From the NCBI GenBank assembly GCA_903896585.1, contig CAITYI010000131.1, forward strand, positions 1 through 11,312: a stretch of 11,312 nucleotides of DNA, given 5' to 3'. This DNA is from an uncultured bacterium. Its GTDB lineage: Bacteria; Actinomycetota; Actinomycetes; S36-B12. The translations under genes and the position numbers were made by a program. This document shows, in pieces, positions 5,607 through 11,312 of the stretch. A model generated the notes under the pieces. That model was not told where the DNA came from, did not search any database, and saw only the letters and a list, made by a program, of their open reading frames with translations. The stretch's first letter is position 1, and every line of letters starts with the position of its first letter.

Positions 5607-7072
5607 GAGCCTTGAAGTGATTCCACCGATCGCCTCAACCGTTCAAGGCAACTGTCCTGGCCCAAGATTTCCATGGACTCAAAAAGTGGCGGTGAGATTT
5701 TTTGGCCGGTGATGGCGGCGCGAACAGAACCGAAGGCCAATTTGGGCTTAAGTTGCAGTTCTTCCACCAGAGCAACCCGCAGTGCGGTATGGATTGCATC
5801 TGTACTCCAATCCTGGAGAGGCTTCAAAATCTCAATACTTCGCTCAAGCACTGATCTAGATTCATCGGTCCATAGTGAACGGTCAGGTGAAATGGAATCG
5901 GTAAACAGAAAGGCTAAGAGTTCGGGAGCTGAACTTAAAGTGTCCAGCCGTTCTTGAATCAATGGCACCGCTTGGTTTAGTACTTCAAACTCCCGTTCTG
6001 TAGGTACTTCGGATATCAATCCAGCACGCACTAAGAATGGAACGATCAGTTCAGCGAGCAAAGTTGGGGAGATGAAGCGAATCCAATCACCATTAATGGC
6101 TGTGCACTTTTTAAGATCGAAACGAGCAGGATTTGGGTTAACTCTCTCTAGCGTGAAAGCCTCTGCCATTTGAGTAGGCGAGAAGAATTCAACATCGTTA
6201 CCCATTGACCATCCCAATAACGCCAAATAATTCAAAAGTGCTTCCGGAAGATATCCCTGGTCTCGATACATGGCTAAAGAGGACTCGGGATCACGCTTTG
6301 AGAGCTTTTTATTGCCTTCACCCATGACGTAGGGAAGATGGCCGTATTCAGGTGTGAATTGCGCGACCCCAATGTGCTGTAAAGCTTGAAATAAGGCTAG
6401 CTGGCGAGGTGTGGAAGACAATAGATCTTCACCCCGAAGAACGTGTGAAATGCGCATGAGTGCATCGTCAACAGGGTTGACCAGTGTGTAAAGCGGCTCA
6501 CCATTGGCTCGAACTAAAACAAAGTCGGGAACATGTTCAGCTTTGAAGGTGACTTCACCTCGAATAAGATCATTCCAAGTAAAGTCGGTGCCTGGCATTC
6601 GAAACCGAATGACAGCCTCTCGCCCCTCAGCTCTGAATTTTTCCTGCTCCTCAATAGTGAGGTTTCGACAGTGGCCGTCATAGCCAGGTGGCCGCTTTTC
6701 CTGCATGGCGATTTCTCTGCGAGCGTCTAACTCCTCTGTTGTGCAAAAACACGGATAGGTGTACCCGGAACTTTCAAGTTTGCTCACAACATCGCGATAA
6801 ATGGCCGTTCGCTCCGATTGGCGATAAGGACCAAATGGGCCCCCAACCTCAGGTCCTTCATCCCAAGTCATTCCAAGCCAGCGCATGGAATCCAGCAATG
6901 CTTGATATGACTCCTGGGAATCCCTCGCTGAGTCAGTATCTTCAATGCGAAAAACGAATGTGCCTCCAGTGTGACGTGCGTAGGCCCAATTAAAGAGTGC
7001 AGTTCGGATCATTCCAACATGGGGATTTCCAGTGGGAGATGGACAGAACCGAACGCGAATATCAGAAGTCAT
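5603..7072 (-). CDS. gltX: Glutamyl-tRNA synthetase
   Basis: The enzyme is a class I aminoacyl-tRNA synthetase that ligates glutamate to tRNA-Glu. In bacteria that make Gln-tRNA through GatCAB it also charges tRNA-Gln (non-discriminating form). The 489-residue protein is full length. PSPTGNPHVGM (11-21) holds the HIGH-type motif and GNKKLSKR (253-260) the KMSKS-type loop. Cys108-x-Cys110 with Tyr131 and Cys135 resembles the zinc-site pattern of E. coli GluRS. The ATG overlaps the TAA of the upstream FAH gene by one base (TAATG), with GGGGGAG as Shine-Dalgarno, so the two are cotranslated and probably cotranscribed from cimA. tRNA-Gln and tRNA-Glu follow directly. Whether this enzyme discriminates between them cannot be decided from sequence by eye. 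Confidence 0.97.
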   Translation of the reverse strand: MTSDIRVRFCPSPTGNPHVGMIRTALFNWAYARHTGGTFVFRIEDTDSARDSQESYQALLDSMRWLGMTWDEGPEVGGPFGPYRQSERTAIYRDVVSKLESSGYTYPCFCTTEELDARREIAMQEKRPPGYDGHCRNLTIEEQEKFRAEGREAVIRFRMPGTDFTWNDLIRGEVTFKAEHVPDFVLVRANGEPLYTLVNPVDDALMRISHVLRGEDLLSSTPRQLALFQALQHIGVAQFTPEYGHLPYVMGEGNKKLSKRDPESSLAMYRDQGYLPEALLNYLALLGWSMGNDVEFFSPTQMAEAFTLERVNPNPARFDLKKCTAINGDWIRFISPTLLAELIVPFLVRAGLISEVPTEREFEVLNQAVPLIQERLDTLSSAPELLAFLFTDSISPDRSLWTDESRSVLERSIEILKPLQDWSTDAIHTALRVALVEELQLKPKLAFGSVRAAITGQKISPPLFESMEILGQDSCLERLRRSVESLQGS

Positions 7073-7863
7073 TACTCCCCCGCACTCACATAATTGACCA
7101 AATTGCCGATGCCCTCAATTTCAACATCGACTTGATCCCCTGGTACCAACGGTCCCACCCCTGCAGGCGTTCCGGTCAAAAGAATATCGCCAGGGAGAAG
7201 GGTCATGCACTCGCTGACAAAACTCACAATCTGTGCAACGTTAAAAATCATGTCTTTGGTATTACCCGACTGACGAAGTTCAGAACCTACATAGGATGTA
7301 ATCGCGAGACTATTTGTATTCAGGTCGGTTTCAATCCACGGACCTAGTGGGCAAAAGGTGTCAAAGCCCTTTGCCCGAGTCCATTGGCCATCAGTTCTTT
7401 GCAGATCGCGCGCCGTTACATCGTTGGCACACGTATATCCAAGAATCACTTCCGGCACCCGTTCAATTGGAACGTCTTTGCAGAATCTTCCAATCACAAT
7501 TGCCAACTCAGCCTCATGGTGAACAAGATTGGACTGACGAGGGAGCAGAATTGTTTCTTCTGGACCAATGACACTGGTATTTGGTTTTAAGAAAATCAAC
7601 GGCTCCTGGGGTAGCTCACTATTCATTTCCACCGCATGGTCTAAATAGTTTTTACCTATGCACACAATTTTGCTGGGAAGAATTGGGGCAAGGAGTTTCA
7701 CTTCATGAGCGGGAAGTGCCGTGCCTACCGGTTCTAATTCGGCAAATGGATGACCTTGAATAGGCACGACAATCGAATCAGAACCTATTTGCCCCGAGTC
7801 ATCCAAGTGGTCAAGTATTGCGAAACTCACAGTGTCACCAATTGCTATTCGACAAATACGCAC
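7072..7863 (-). CDS. Fumarylacetoacetate hydrolase (FAH) family protein
   Basis: FAH-fold enzymes act on 2-oxo or 1,3-dicarbonyl acids: hydrolases, isomerases and decarboxylases such as the 2-hydroxyhepta-2,4-diene-1,7-dioate isomerase and acylpyruvase types. In 263 residues, KIVCIGKNYLDHA (65-77) opens the catalytic domain. HHEAEL (115-120) supplies Glu117 and Glu119, and CANDVTARD (145-153) supplies Asp148, together the expected metal ligands. RAKGFDTF (163-170) and LLTGTPAGVGPL near the C-terminus are further family blocks. The start is GTG at 7863, with a GGGGG stretch about 10 nt upstream, 20 nt after the cimA stop. A homologous gene sits beside gltX in mycobacteria (Rv2993c). The true substrate is unknown. 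The position suggests housekeeping or metabolite repair of oxo-acids rather than aromatic catabolism, but that is inference. Confidence 0.9.
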   Translation of the reverse strand: MRICRIAIGDTVSFAILDHLDDSGQIGSDSIVVPIQGHPFAELEPVGTALPAHEVKLLAPILPSKIVCIGKNYLDHAVEMNSELPQEPLIFLKPNTSVIGPEETILLPRQSNLVHHEAELAIVIGRFCKDVPIERVPEVILGYTCANDVTARDLQRTDGQWTRAKGFDTFCPLGPWIETDLNTNSLAITSYVGSELRQSGNTKDMIFNVAQIVSFVSECMTLLPGDILLTGTPAGVGPLVPGDQVDVEIEGIGNLVNYVSAGE

Positions 7864-7883
7864 AGGCGAAGACTACCCCCTTG

Positions 7884-9464
7884 CTATGTGGGGCTATCGG
7901 AAGAATGAATCATGCCGAAATGAATTGCATCGTCTAGTGCCTGCCATGAGGCCGCTATGACATTTTCATGAACACCGATTGTGGTCCACTGTTTGGATCC
8001 ACTTGTCGTCTCGACCAATACACGAGTGACTGCGCCCGTGCCTTTAACTCCATCGAGAATGCGAACCTTGTAATCGGTCAACTCGAGATTGATCAGCTCA
8101 GGGAATATCTGTAAAACGGCGTTTCGCAGGGCGTTGTCCAGGGCATTGACCGGACCATTTCCTTCTCCTGTTGCGACGATCCTCTCCCCATTGGCATGAA
8201 CCTTCACTGTTGCTTCACTGACGACTATTCCGTCTTCTCGTTGCTCGACAATTGTGCGCCATGACTCGACATGGAATCGGCGACCCTCACCACGTTCAGC
8301 GCGAACCAGCAATTCAAAAGATGCATCGGCTGATTCAAATGACCAACCTCGAGATTCCAGATCTTTGACTCGCTCAATAACACCGGATAAGACTTCGGGC
8401 TTTTCGCTGAGGTCCATTCCAATTTCTTTGCCCTTGAGTTCAACGGATGCTCGGCCGGCCATCTCAGTGACCAATACTCGCTGCTGATTGCCAACAATAC
8501 TCGGATCAATATGGTTGTACAGATCAGCATTAATGCGCAAGGCACTCGCATGTAACCCTGCTTTATGTGCGAAAGATGACACACCGACATATGGCTGATG
8601 AGTGTCTGGAGCAATATTGGCAATCTCTGCTATGGCATGCGAGATTCGATACATGCTCGCTAGCGACTCGGCTGGCACACACTCGATCCCGAGTTTGAGT
8701 TGAAGATTTGCCGTAACTGGAAATAGGTCTGCATTACCGGTGCGTTCACCGTAACCATTGGCTGTACATTGAACATGTGTGGCTCCGGCCTCTACTGCAG
8801 CCACGCTGTTGGCAATCGCACACCCGGTGTCATCTTGACAATGGATTCCCACGCGCGCCCCCGTTTCACGTACAACCGTGGCGACAATCTGCGAAATACC
8901 TCCTGGAAGCATGCCCCCATTGGTGTCACAGAGAACCACGACATCGGCCCCGGCGTTTACTGATTCGCGAACGACAGCGAGTGCGTATTCGGGATCATGC
9001 TGGTAGCCATCGAAGAAATGCTCAAGATCAACGAATACTCTCCGACCCTCATTGACCAGGAATGTCACTGTGTCTGCAACCATTTTCAGGTTCTCTTGAC
9101 CCGTTGTTTTCAAAGCCTGCTCAACATGACGAATATCTGATTTCGCAACGATCGTGATAACCGGTGCTCGGGAATCTAAGAGCGCTTGGACTTGGGGGTC
9201 CTGAGAGACATCCACTCCTGCTTTGCGAGTTGACCCAAAAGCCACAAGCTGAGCGTTTTTAAGGGTCAGTGATTGGGCAGCCTCGAAGAACTCCGTATCT
9301 TTAGGAAGGGCCCCTGGCCAGCCACCCTCGATAAATCCCACTCCGAAGTCATCTAGCAACATGGCGATGGCTAATTTATCTTTAACCGAATAGGAGATCC
9401 CTTCACGCTGCGCTCCATCACGCAAAGTGGTGTCATACAGGTGAAATTCATCATTCGGCAACAT
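7884..9464 (-). CDS. cimA: (R)-citramalate synthase
   Basis: CimA condenses pyruvate with acetyl-CoA to citramalate, the first step of threonine-independent isoleucine synthesis. LeuCD and LeuB then yield 2-oxobutanoate. From ATG 9464 the protein has 526 residues. YDTTLRDGAQREG (10-22) is the LeuA-family catalytic signature, and GGWPGA and AFGSTR are typical of the CimA-type branch. The metal motif reads GIHCQDD (206-212), so the usual second His of H-x-H is Gln210. NGYGERTGNADL (236-247) follows, and a C-terminal LeuA-dimer regulatory domain (ELTDYKVRILD to SWQALDDAI) probably senses isoleucine. I chose ATG 9464, with AAGGGAG about 7 nt upstream. A TTG 42 nt earlier lies inside the terminator stem and is unlikely. 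The leader strongly suggests isoleucine attenuation. Confidence 0.93.
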   Translation of the reverse strand: MLPNDEFHLYDTTLRDGAQREGISYSVKDKLAIAMLLDDFGVGFIEGGWPGALPKDTEFFEAAQSLTLKNAQLVAFGSTRKAGVDVSQDPQVQALLDSRAPVITIVAKSDIRHVEQALKTTGQENLKMVADTVTFLVNEGRRVFVDLEHFFDGYQHDPEYALAVVRESVNAGADVVVLCDTNGGMLPGGISQIVATVVRETGARVGIHCQDDTGCAIANSVAAVEAGATHVQCTANGYGERTGNADLFPVTANLQLKLGIECVPAESLASMYRISHAIAEIANIAPDTHQPYVGVSSFAHKAGLHASALRINADLYNHIDPSIVGNQQRVLVTEMAGRASVELKGKEIGMDLSEKPEVLSGVIERVKDLESRGWSFESADASFELLVRAERGEGRRFHVESWRTIVEQREDGIVVSEATVKVHANGERIVATGEGNGPVNALDNALRNAVLQIFPELINLELTDYKVRILDGVKGTGAVTRVLVETTSGSKQWTTIGVHENVIAASWQALDDAIHFGMIHSSDSPT

Positions 9465-9473
9465 TTCTCCACT

Positions 9474-9515
9474 CCCTTCGCGTGGGCACAAAAAAACCCT
9501 CCGCAATGCGAAGGG
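9474..9515 (-). promoter_or_regulatory. Alternative pairing: terminator 5' arm with the cimA ribosome-binding site
   Basis: In the minus-strand RNA, CCCTTCGC (complement of 9508-9515) is the 5' arm of the terminator. It is also perfectly complementary over 8 nt to GCGAAGGG (complement of 9474-9481), which carries the cimA Shine-Dalgarno. The terminator pairing with GCGGAGGG includes one G-U, so the two folds are mutually exclusive and similar in strength. Read-through RNA might therefore also be controlled at translation. This is inference from complementarity. Confidence 0.5.
9490..9515 (-). terminator. Intrinsic terminator upstream of cimA (attenuator terminator)
   Basis: On the minus strand, CCCTTCGC-ATT-GCGGAGGG forms an 8-bp stem (one G-U) with a 3-nt loop, followed by seven T (complement of 9490-9496). 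It ends 25 nt before the cimA ATG, which leaves no room for a complete cimA promoter after it. The terminator must therefore be conditional or leaky, as expected for an attenuator reached from ilvE or from a leader promoter. Confidence 0.85.
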
Positions 9516-9516
9516 C

Positions 9517-9537
9517 AGCGCGTCAATTCGACGCGCT
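9517..9537 (-). promoter_or_regulatory. Leader hairpin starting at the leader-peptide stop codon
   Basis: AGCGCGTC-GAATT-GACGCGCT (complement of 9517-9537) is a perfect 8-bp GC-rich stem with a 5-nt loop. Its 5' arm includes the last two bases of the leader TAG stop, and its 3' arm ends one base before the terminator stem. A ribosome at the stop codon would cover the 5' arm, while one stalled at the Ile codons would leave it free, so this stem is placed to report ribosome position. Confidence 0.7.
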
Positions 9538-9583
9538 AGCTAATAATGATCAGACCGTGCTCCATGTGAACAGTGTGCCACAT
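9536..9583 (-). CDS. Isoleucine-rich leader peptide of the cimA attenuator
   Basis: A 15-codon ORF, MWHTVHMEHGLIIIS and TAG, lies between ilvE and cimA. The codons CTG-ATC-ATT-ATT-AGC-TAG put three consecutive Ile codons just before the stop, right where an attenuation hairpin and terminator begin. The ATG is 4 nt after the ilvE stop and has no Shine-Dalgarno of its own, so it is probably translated by ribosomes that finish ilvE and reinitiate. An internal ATG (9565) would give MEHGLIIIS. In ribosome-mediated attenuation, shortage of charged tRNA-Ile stalls the ribosome at such codons and changes RNA folding to permit transcription of the downstream gene. Here that gene is the first enzyme of an isoleucine pathway, so codon content and function match. 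Expression is not proven. Confidence 0.75.
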   Translation of the reverse strand: MWHTVHMEHGLIIIS

Positions 9584-9585
9584 GG
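9562..9585 (-). promoter_or_regulatory. Hairpin enclosing the leader-peptide start
   Basis: CCATGTG and CACATGG (complement of 9579-9585 and 9562-9568) form a 7-bp stem with a 10-nt loop. The leader ATG lies in the 5' arm. If folded it would hide this start codon. Ribosomes arriving from ilvE would open it, which fits coupled reinitiation. Confidence 0.45.
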
Positions 9586-9587
9586 GG

Positions 9588-10709
9588 TTAACCAACAAGA
9601 GTGTGCATCCAGTTATGCCGATCAGGGGTCGCCCCCGACTGGATATCCAGCAAGGCTTCCCGAAGTCGCAAGGTTACGGCTCCCGTGGTGCCCGCTCCAA
9701 CTGAAAACTCGCCATTCGTTCTAGATTTCACATTGCCGACCGGCGTAATTACCGCGGCGGTGCCGCATGCAAAGACTTCTGTGATCTCTCCACTCTCGCA
9801 CCCGGAACGAAGGTCAGCGACCGTGATGTCGTCCTCGGTAGCCGCAATACCCATGTCTGAGGCAACGGTGAGCAAGGAGTCACGGGTAATACCGGGCAGC
9901 AAGGAACCGGTCAATTTTGGCGTCATGATGCGAGCTGAGTCACCCTGTCCATAAACAAAGTAGAGGTTCATGCCACCCATTTCCTCAATCTTCTCCCGTC
10001 CGATGGCATCCAGCCACACAACCTGATCGCAGCCATGCGCAGCTGCCTCAGCTTGAGCGATCAGAGAAGCGGCATAATTCCCCGCACATTTAGCCTCGCC
10101 CGTTCCGCCTGGAGCAGCACGGACATAGTCATCTGAGATCCAGACACTTACCGGGGCGATGCCCCCAGCGAAATACGCGCCGGCCGGAGAGGCAATCAAG
10201 ACATACTTATAAGCATTAGCAGGGCGCACCCCCAATCCAACTTCGGTGGAAACCATGAAGGGACGGAGGTAGAGCGAACGTTCCCGACCCTCGGGTACCC
10301 ATGCTTGGTCCGCACCCACAAGTGATTCCAAGCTGGCTACAAATAATTCAGCCGGCAATTCGGCCATGGCCAGCCGGCGGGCGGATCGAGCAAATCTTTG
10401 GGCATTTTCAAATGGACGAAAGGTTTGAATTGTTCCATCGGAATGTCGATACGCCTTGAGCCCTTCAAAGATCGCTTGGCCGTAATGCAACACATTGGTG
10501 GCAGGATCCATGAGGAGGGGACCGTAATCCTTCAACTCCGCGTTGTGCCATCCATCTGCCTGTGTCCAATCGACCGTCACCATGTGGTCGGTAAAATACT
10601 TCCCAAAACCAGGATTTTCCATAATGGCGGTTCGATCTTTATCAGACGTAATGGCAGAACCTGAGGTGACATCTGAAATCACAAGTCTGTCAGCGTGCAG
10701 CATGGGCAA
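9588..10709 (-). CDS. ilvE: Branched-chain amino-acid aminotransferase
   Basis: IlvE is a PLP enzyme (fold type IV) that carries out the last step of leucine, isoleucine and valine synthesis using glutamate. The 373-residue protein is full length. LHYGQAIFEGLKAY (74-87) and YLRPFM (147-152) are substrate-site blocks. GGTGEAKCAGNYAAS (201-215) carries the PLP lysine, Lys207. EVFACGTAAVITPVG (311-325) binds the cofactor phosphate. Start: AGGAG lies 6 nt before a TTG at 10709 and 12 nt before an ATG at 10703, so TTG is favoured by spacing and ATG by codon. The Shine-Dalgarno is inside the 3' end of leuB, so leuB-ilvE are one operon. The stop codon is 4 nt upstream of the Ile leader ORF of cimA. 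Confidence 0.96.
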   Translation of the reverse strand: MPMLHADRLVISDVTSGSAITSDKDRTAIMENPGFGKYFTDHMVTVDWTQADGWHNAELKDYGPLLMDPATNVLHYGQAIFEGLKAYRHSDGTIQTFRPFENAQRFARSARRLAMAELPAELFVASLESLVGADQAWVPEGRERSLYLRPFMVSTEVGLGVRPANAYKYVLIASPAGAYFAGGIAPVSVWISDDYVRAAPGGTGEAKCAGNYAASLIAQAEAAAHGCDQVVWLDAIGREKIEEMGGMNLYFVYGQGDSARIMTPKLTGSLLPGITRDSLLTVASDMGIAATEDDITVADLRSGCESGEITEVFACGTAAVITPVGNVKSRTNGEFSVGAGTTGAVTLRLREALLDIQSGATPDRHNWMHTLVG

Positions 10710-10712
10710 AAC

Positions 10713-11312
10713 CTACTCCTGGGTTAAAGCCGCCATGGCGGCAATGATGGAATCCCCTACCTCCGATGTACTACGTGCTCGTACCGGTCTCGTGGCTAGA
10801 TCACGCGCCACCGCGGACTCTATCCAGGATGCTGCTTGTGCTTCACCAACGTGATCAAGCAACATGGCAAGGGACATAATCGTTGCAGTTGGATCGGCTT
10901 TGCCTTGGCCAGCGATATCTGGTGCAGATCCGTGAACAGGCTCAAACATGCTGGGGTTACTCCGGCTGGGGTCAATATTCCCGCTGGCCGCCAATCCGAT
11001 TCCCCCGACTATCGCGGCACCAATGTCGGTGAGAATGTCACCAAATAAATTATCGGTCACAACGACATCAAATCTTTCCGGATTGGTAATGAAGAACATG
11101 CTTGCCGCATCGACATGCTGATAGTCCACGGCAATATCAGGGTACTCGCGCGATACTCGATCAAATGTTCTTTTCCACAGGCTCCCCGCATTGACTAATA
11201 CGTTGGTCTTGTGGACCAGCGTCACGTGTTTGCGACGTTTACTGGCTCGTTCGAATGCATCGCGCACAATCCGCTCAACTCCAAATGCGGTATTGAGGCT
11301 TTCCTCGACCGC
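10713..11312 (-). CDS. leuB: 3-isopropylmalate dehydrogenase (partial, 5' end beyond window)
   Basis: LeuB oxidatively decarboxylates 3-isopropylmalate in leucine synthesis, and 3-methylmalate in the citramalate route. The frame is open from the right edge to TAG at 10713-10715, giving the C-terminal 199 residues. A GTG at 11267 is internal and not the start. HKTNVL carries the conserved active-site Lys. DAASMFFITNPERFDVVVTDNLFGDILTDIGA has the metal-binding Asp residues typical of the beta-decarboxylating dehydrogenase family. EPVHGSAPDIAGQGKADPTA is the NAD-binding loop. Isocitrate and tartrate dehydrogenases share the fold, but the ilvE/cimA context and the HGSAPDIAG loop favour LeuB. It leaves only 3 nt before the ilvE TTG. 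Confidence 0.95.
   Translation of the reverse strand, partial: AVEESLNTAFGVERIVRDAFERASKRRKHVTLVHKTNVLVNAGSLWKRTFDRVSREYPDIAVDYQHVDAASMFFITNPERFDVVVTDNLFGDILTDIGAAIVGGIGLAASGNIDPSRSNPSMFEPVHGSAPDIAGQGKADPTATIMSLAMLLDHVGEAQAASWIESAVARDLATRPVRARSTSEVGDSIIAAMAALTQE

Noticed and set aside
9465..9506. TTG at 9504-9506 as an upstream start for cimA, adding 14 residues
   Set aside because: It lies inside the terminator stem, and the added residues are just the translated U-tract and Shine-Dalgarno. ATG 9464 has good spacing and begins the family-like sequence.
1..11312. CRISPR arrays, insertion sequences, phage or integrase genes
   Set aside because: No repeat-spacer pattern, transposase-like ORF or terminal inverted repeats are visible. 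The window is core metabolism throughout.

Overview
The window looks like a chromosomal housekeeping segment of an actinobacterium (class Actinomycetia). Base composition is about balanced G+C, moderate for that class. The evidence is gene order and protein type: leuB-ilvE-cimA-(FAH family)-gltX-tRNA-Gln-tRNA-Glu-leuC-leuD-hup-fbiD/cofC-plsC-gpsA resembles the arrangement around leuCD/hupB/gltX in mycobacteria and streptomycetes. The HU protein carries a Lys/Ala/Pro tail, and the F420 enzyme CofC/FbiD is present. Spacing is tight, with several 1-4 nt overlaps, which suggests a compact genome. I cannot name the species.

Layout from high to low coordinates, the direction of most transcription (minus strand). 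A branched-chain amino-acid block comes first: leuB (partial, runs off the right edge), ilvE and cimA. It is followed closely by an FAH-family hydrolase and gltX. Next is a tRNA-Gln(CTG)/tRNA-Glu(CTC) pair with an intrinsic-terminator-like hairpin between them and a GC-rich hairpin behind them. Then come leuC-leuD and hup (HU). fbiD/cofC lies on the plus strand, convergent with hup across a perfect 21-bp-stem bidirectional terminator and divergent from plsC. plsC-gpsA form a GTGA-overlapping phospholipid pair. Positions 1-57 may hold the 3' end of another plus-strand gene.

The block holds most of the threonine-independent isoleucine route. CimA makes citramalate, LeuCD isomerise it, LeuB dehydrogenates it to 2-oxobutanoate, and IlvE does the final transamination. 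The acetohydroxyacid steps (ilvBNCD) are not in the window. LeuB, LeuCD and IlvE also serve leucine synthesis.

The most interesting signal is in the 123 nt between ilvE and cimA. A short ORF encodes MWHTVHMEHGLIIIS, with three consecutive Ile codons just before its stop. It starts 4 nt after the ilvE stop codon. An 8-bp hairpin begins at its stop codon, followed by an intrinsic terminator with a U7 tract, all upstream of the cimA start. This looks like a ribosome-mediated isoleucine attenuator controlling cimA and perhaps the FAH gene and gltX. The 5' arm of the terminator is also perfectly complementary to the cimA Shine-Dalgarno region. Other points worth a look are the missing IclR-type regulator next to leuCD, the very short tRNA-Glu/leuC gap, a 60-residue C-terminal extension on FbiD, and an H-x-Q version of the CimA metal motif.
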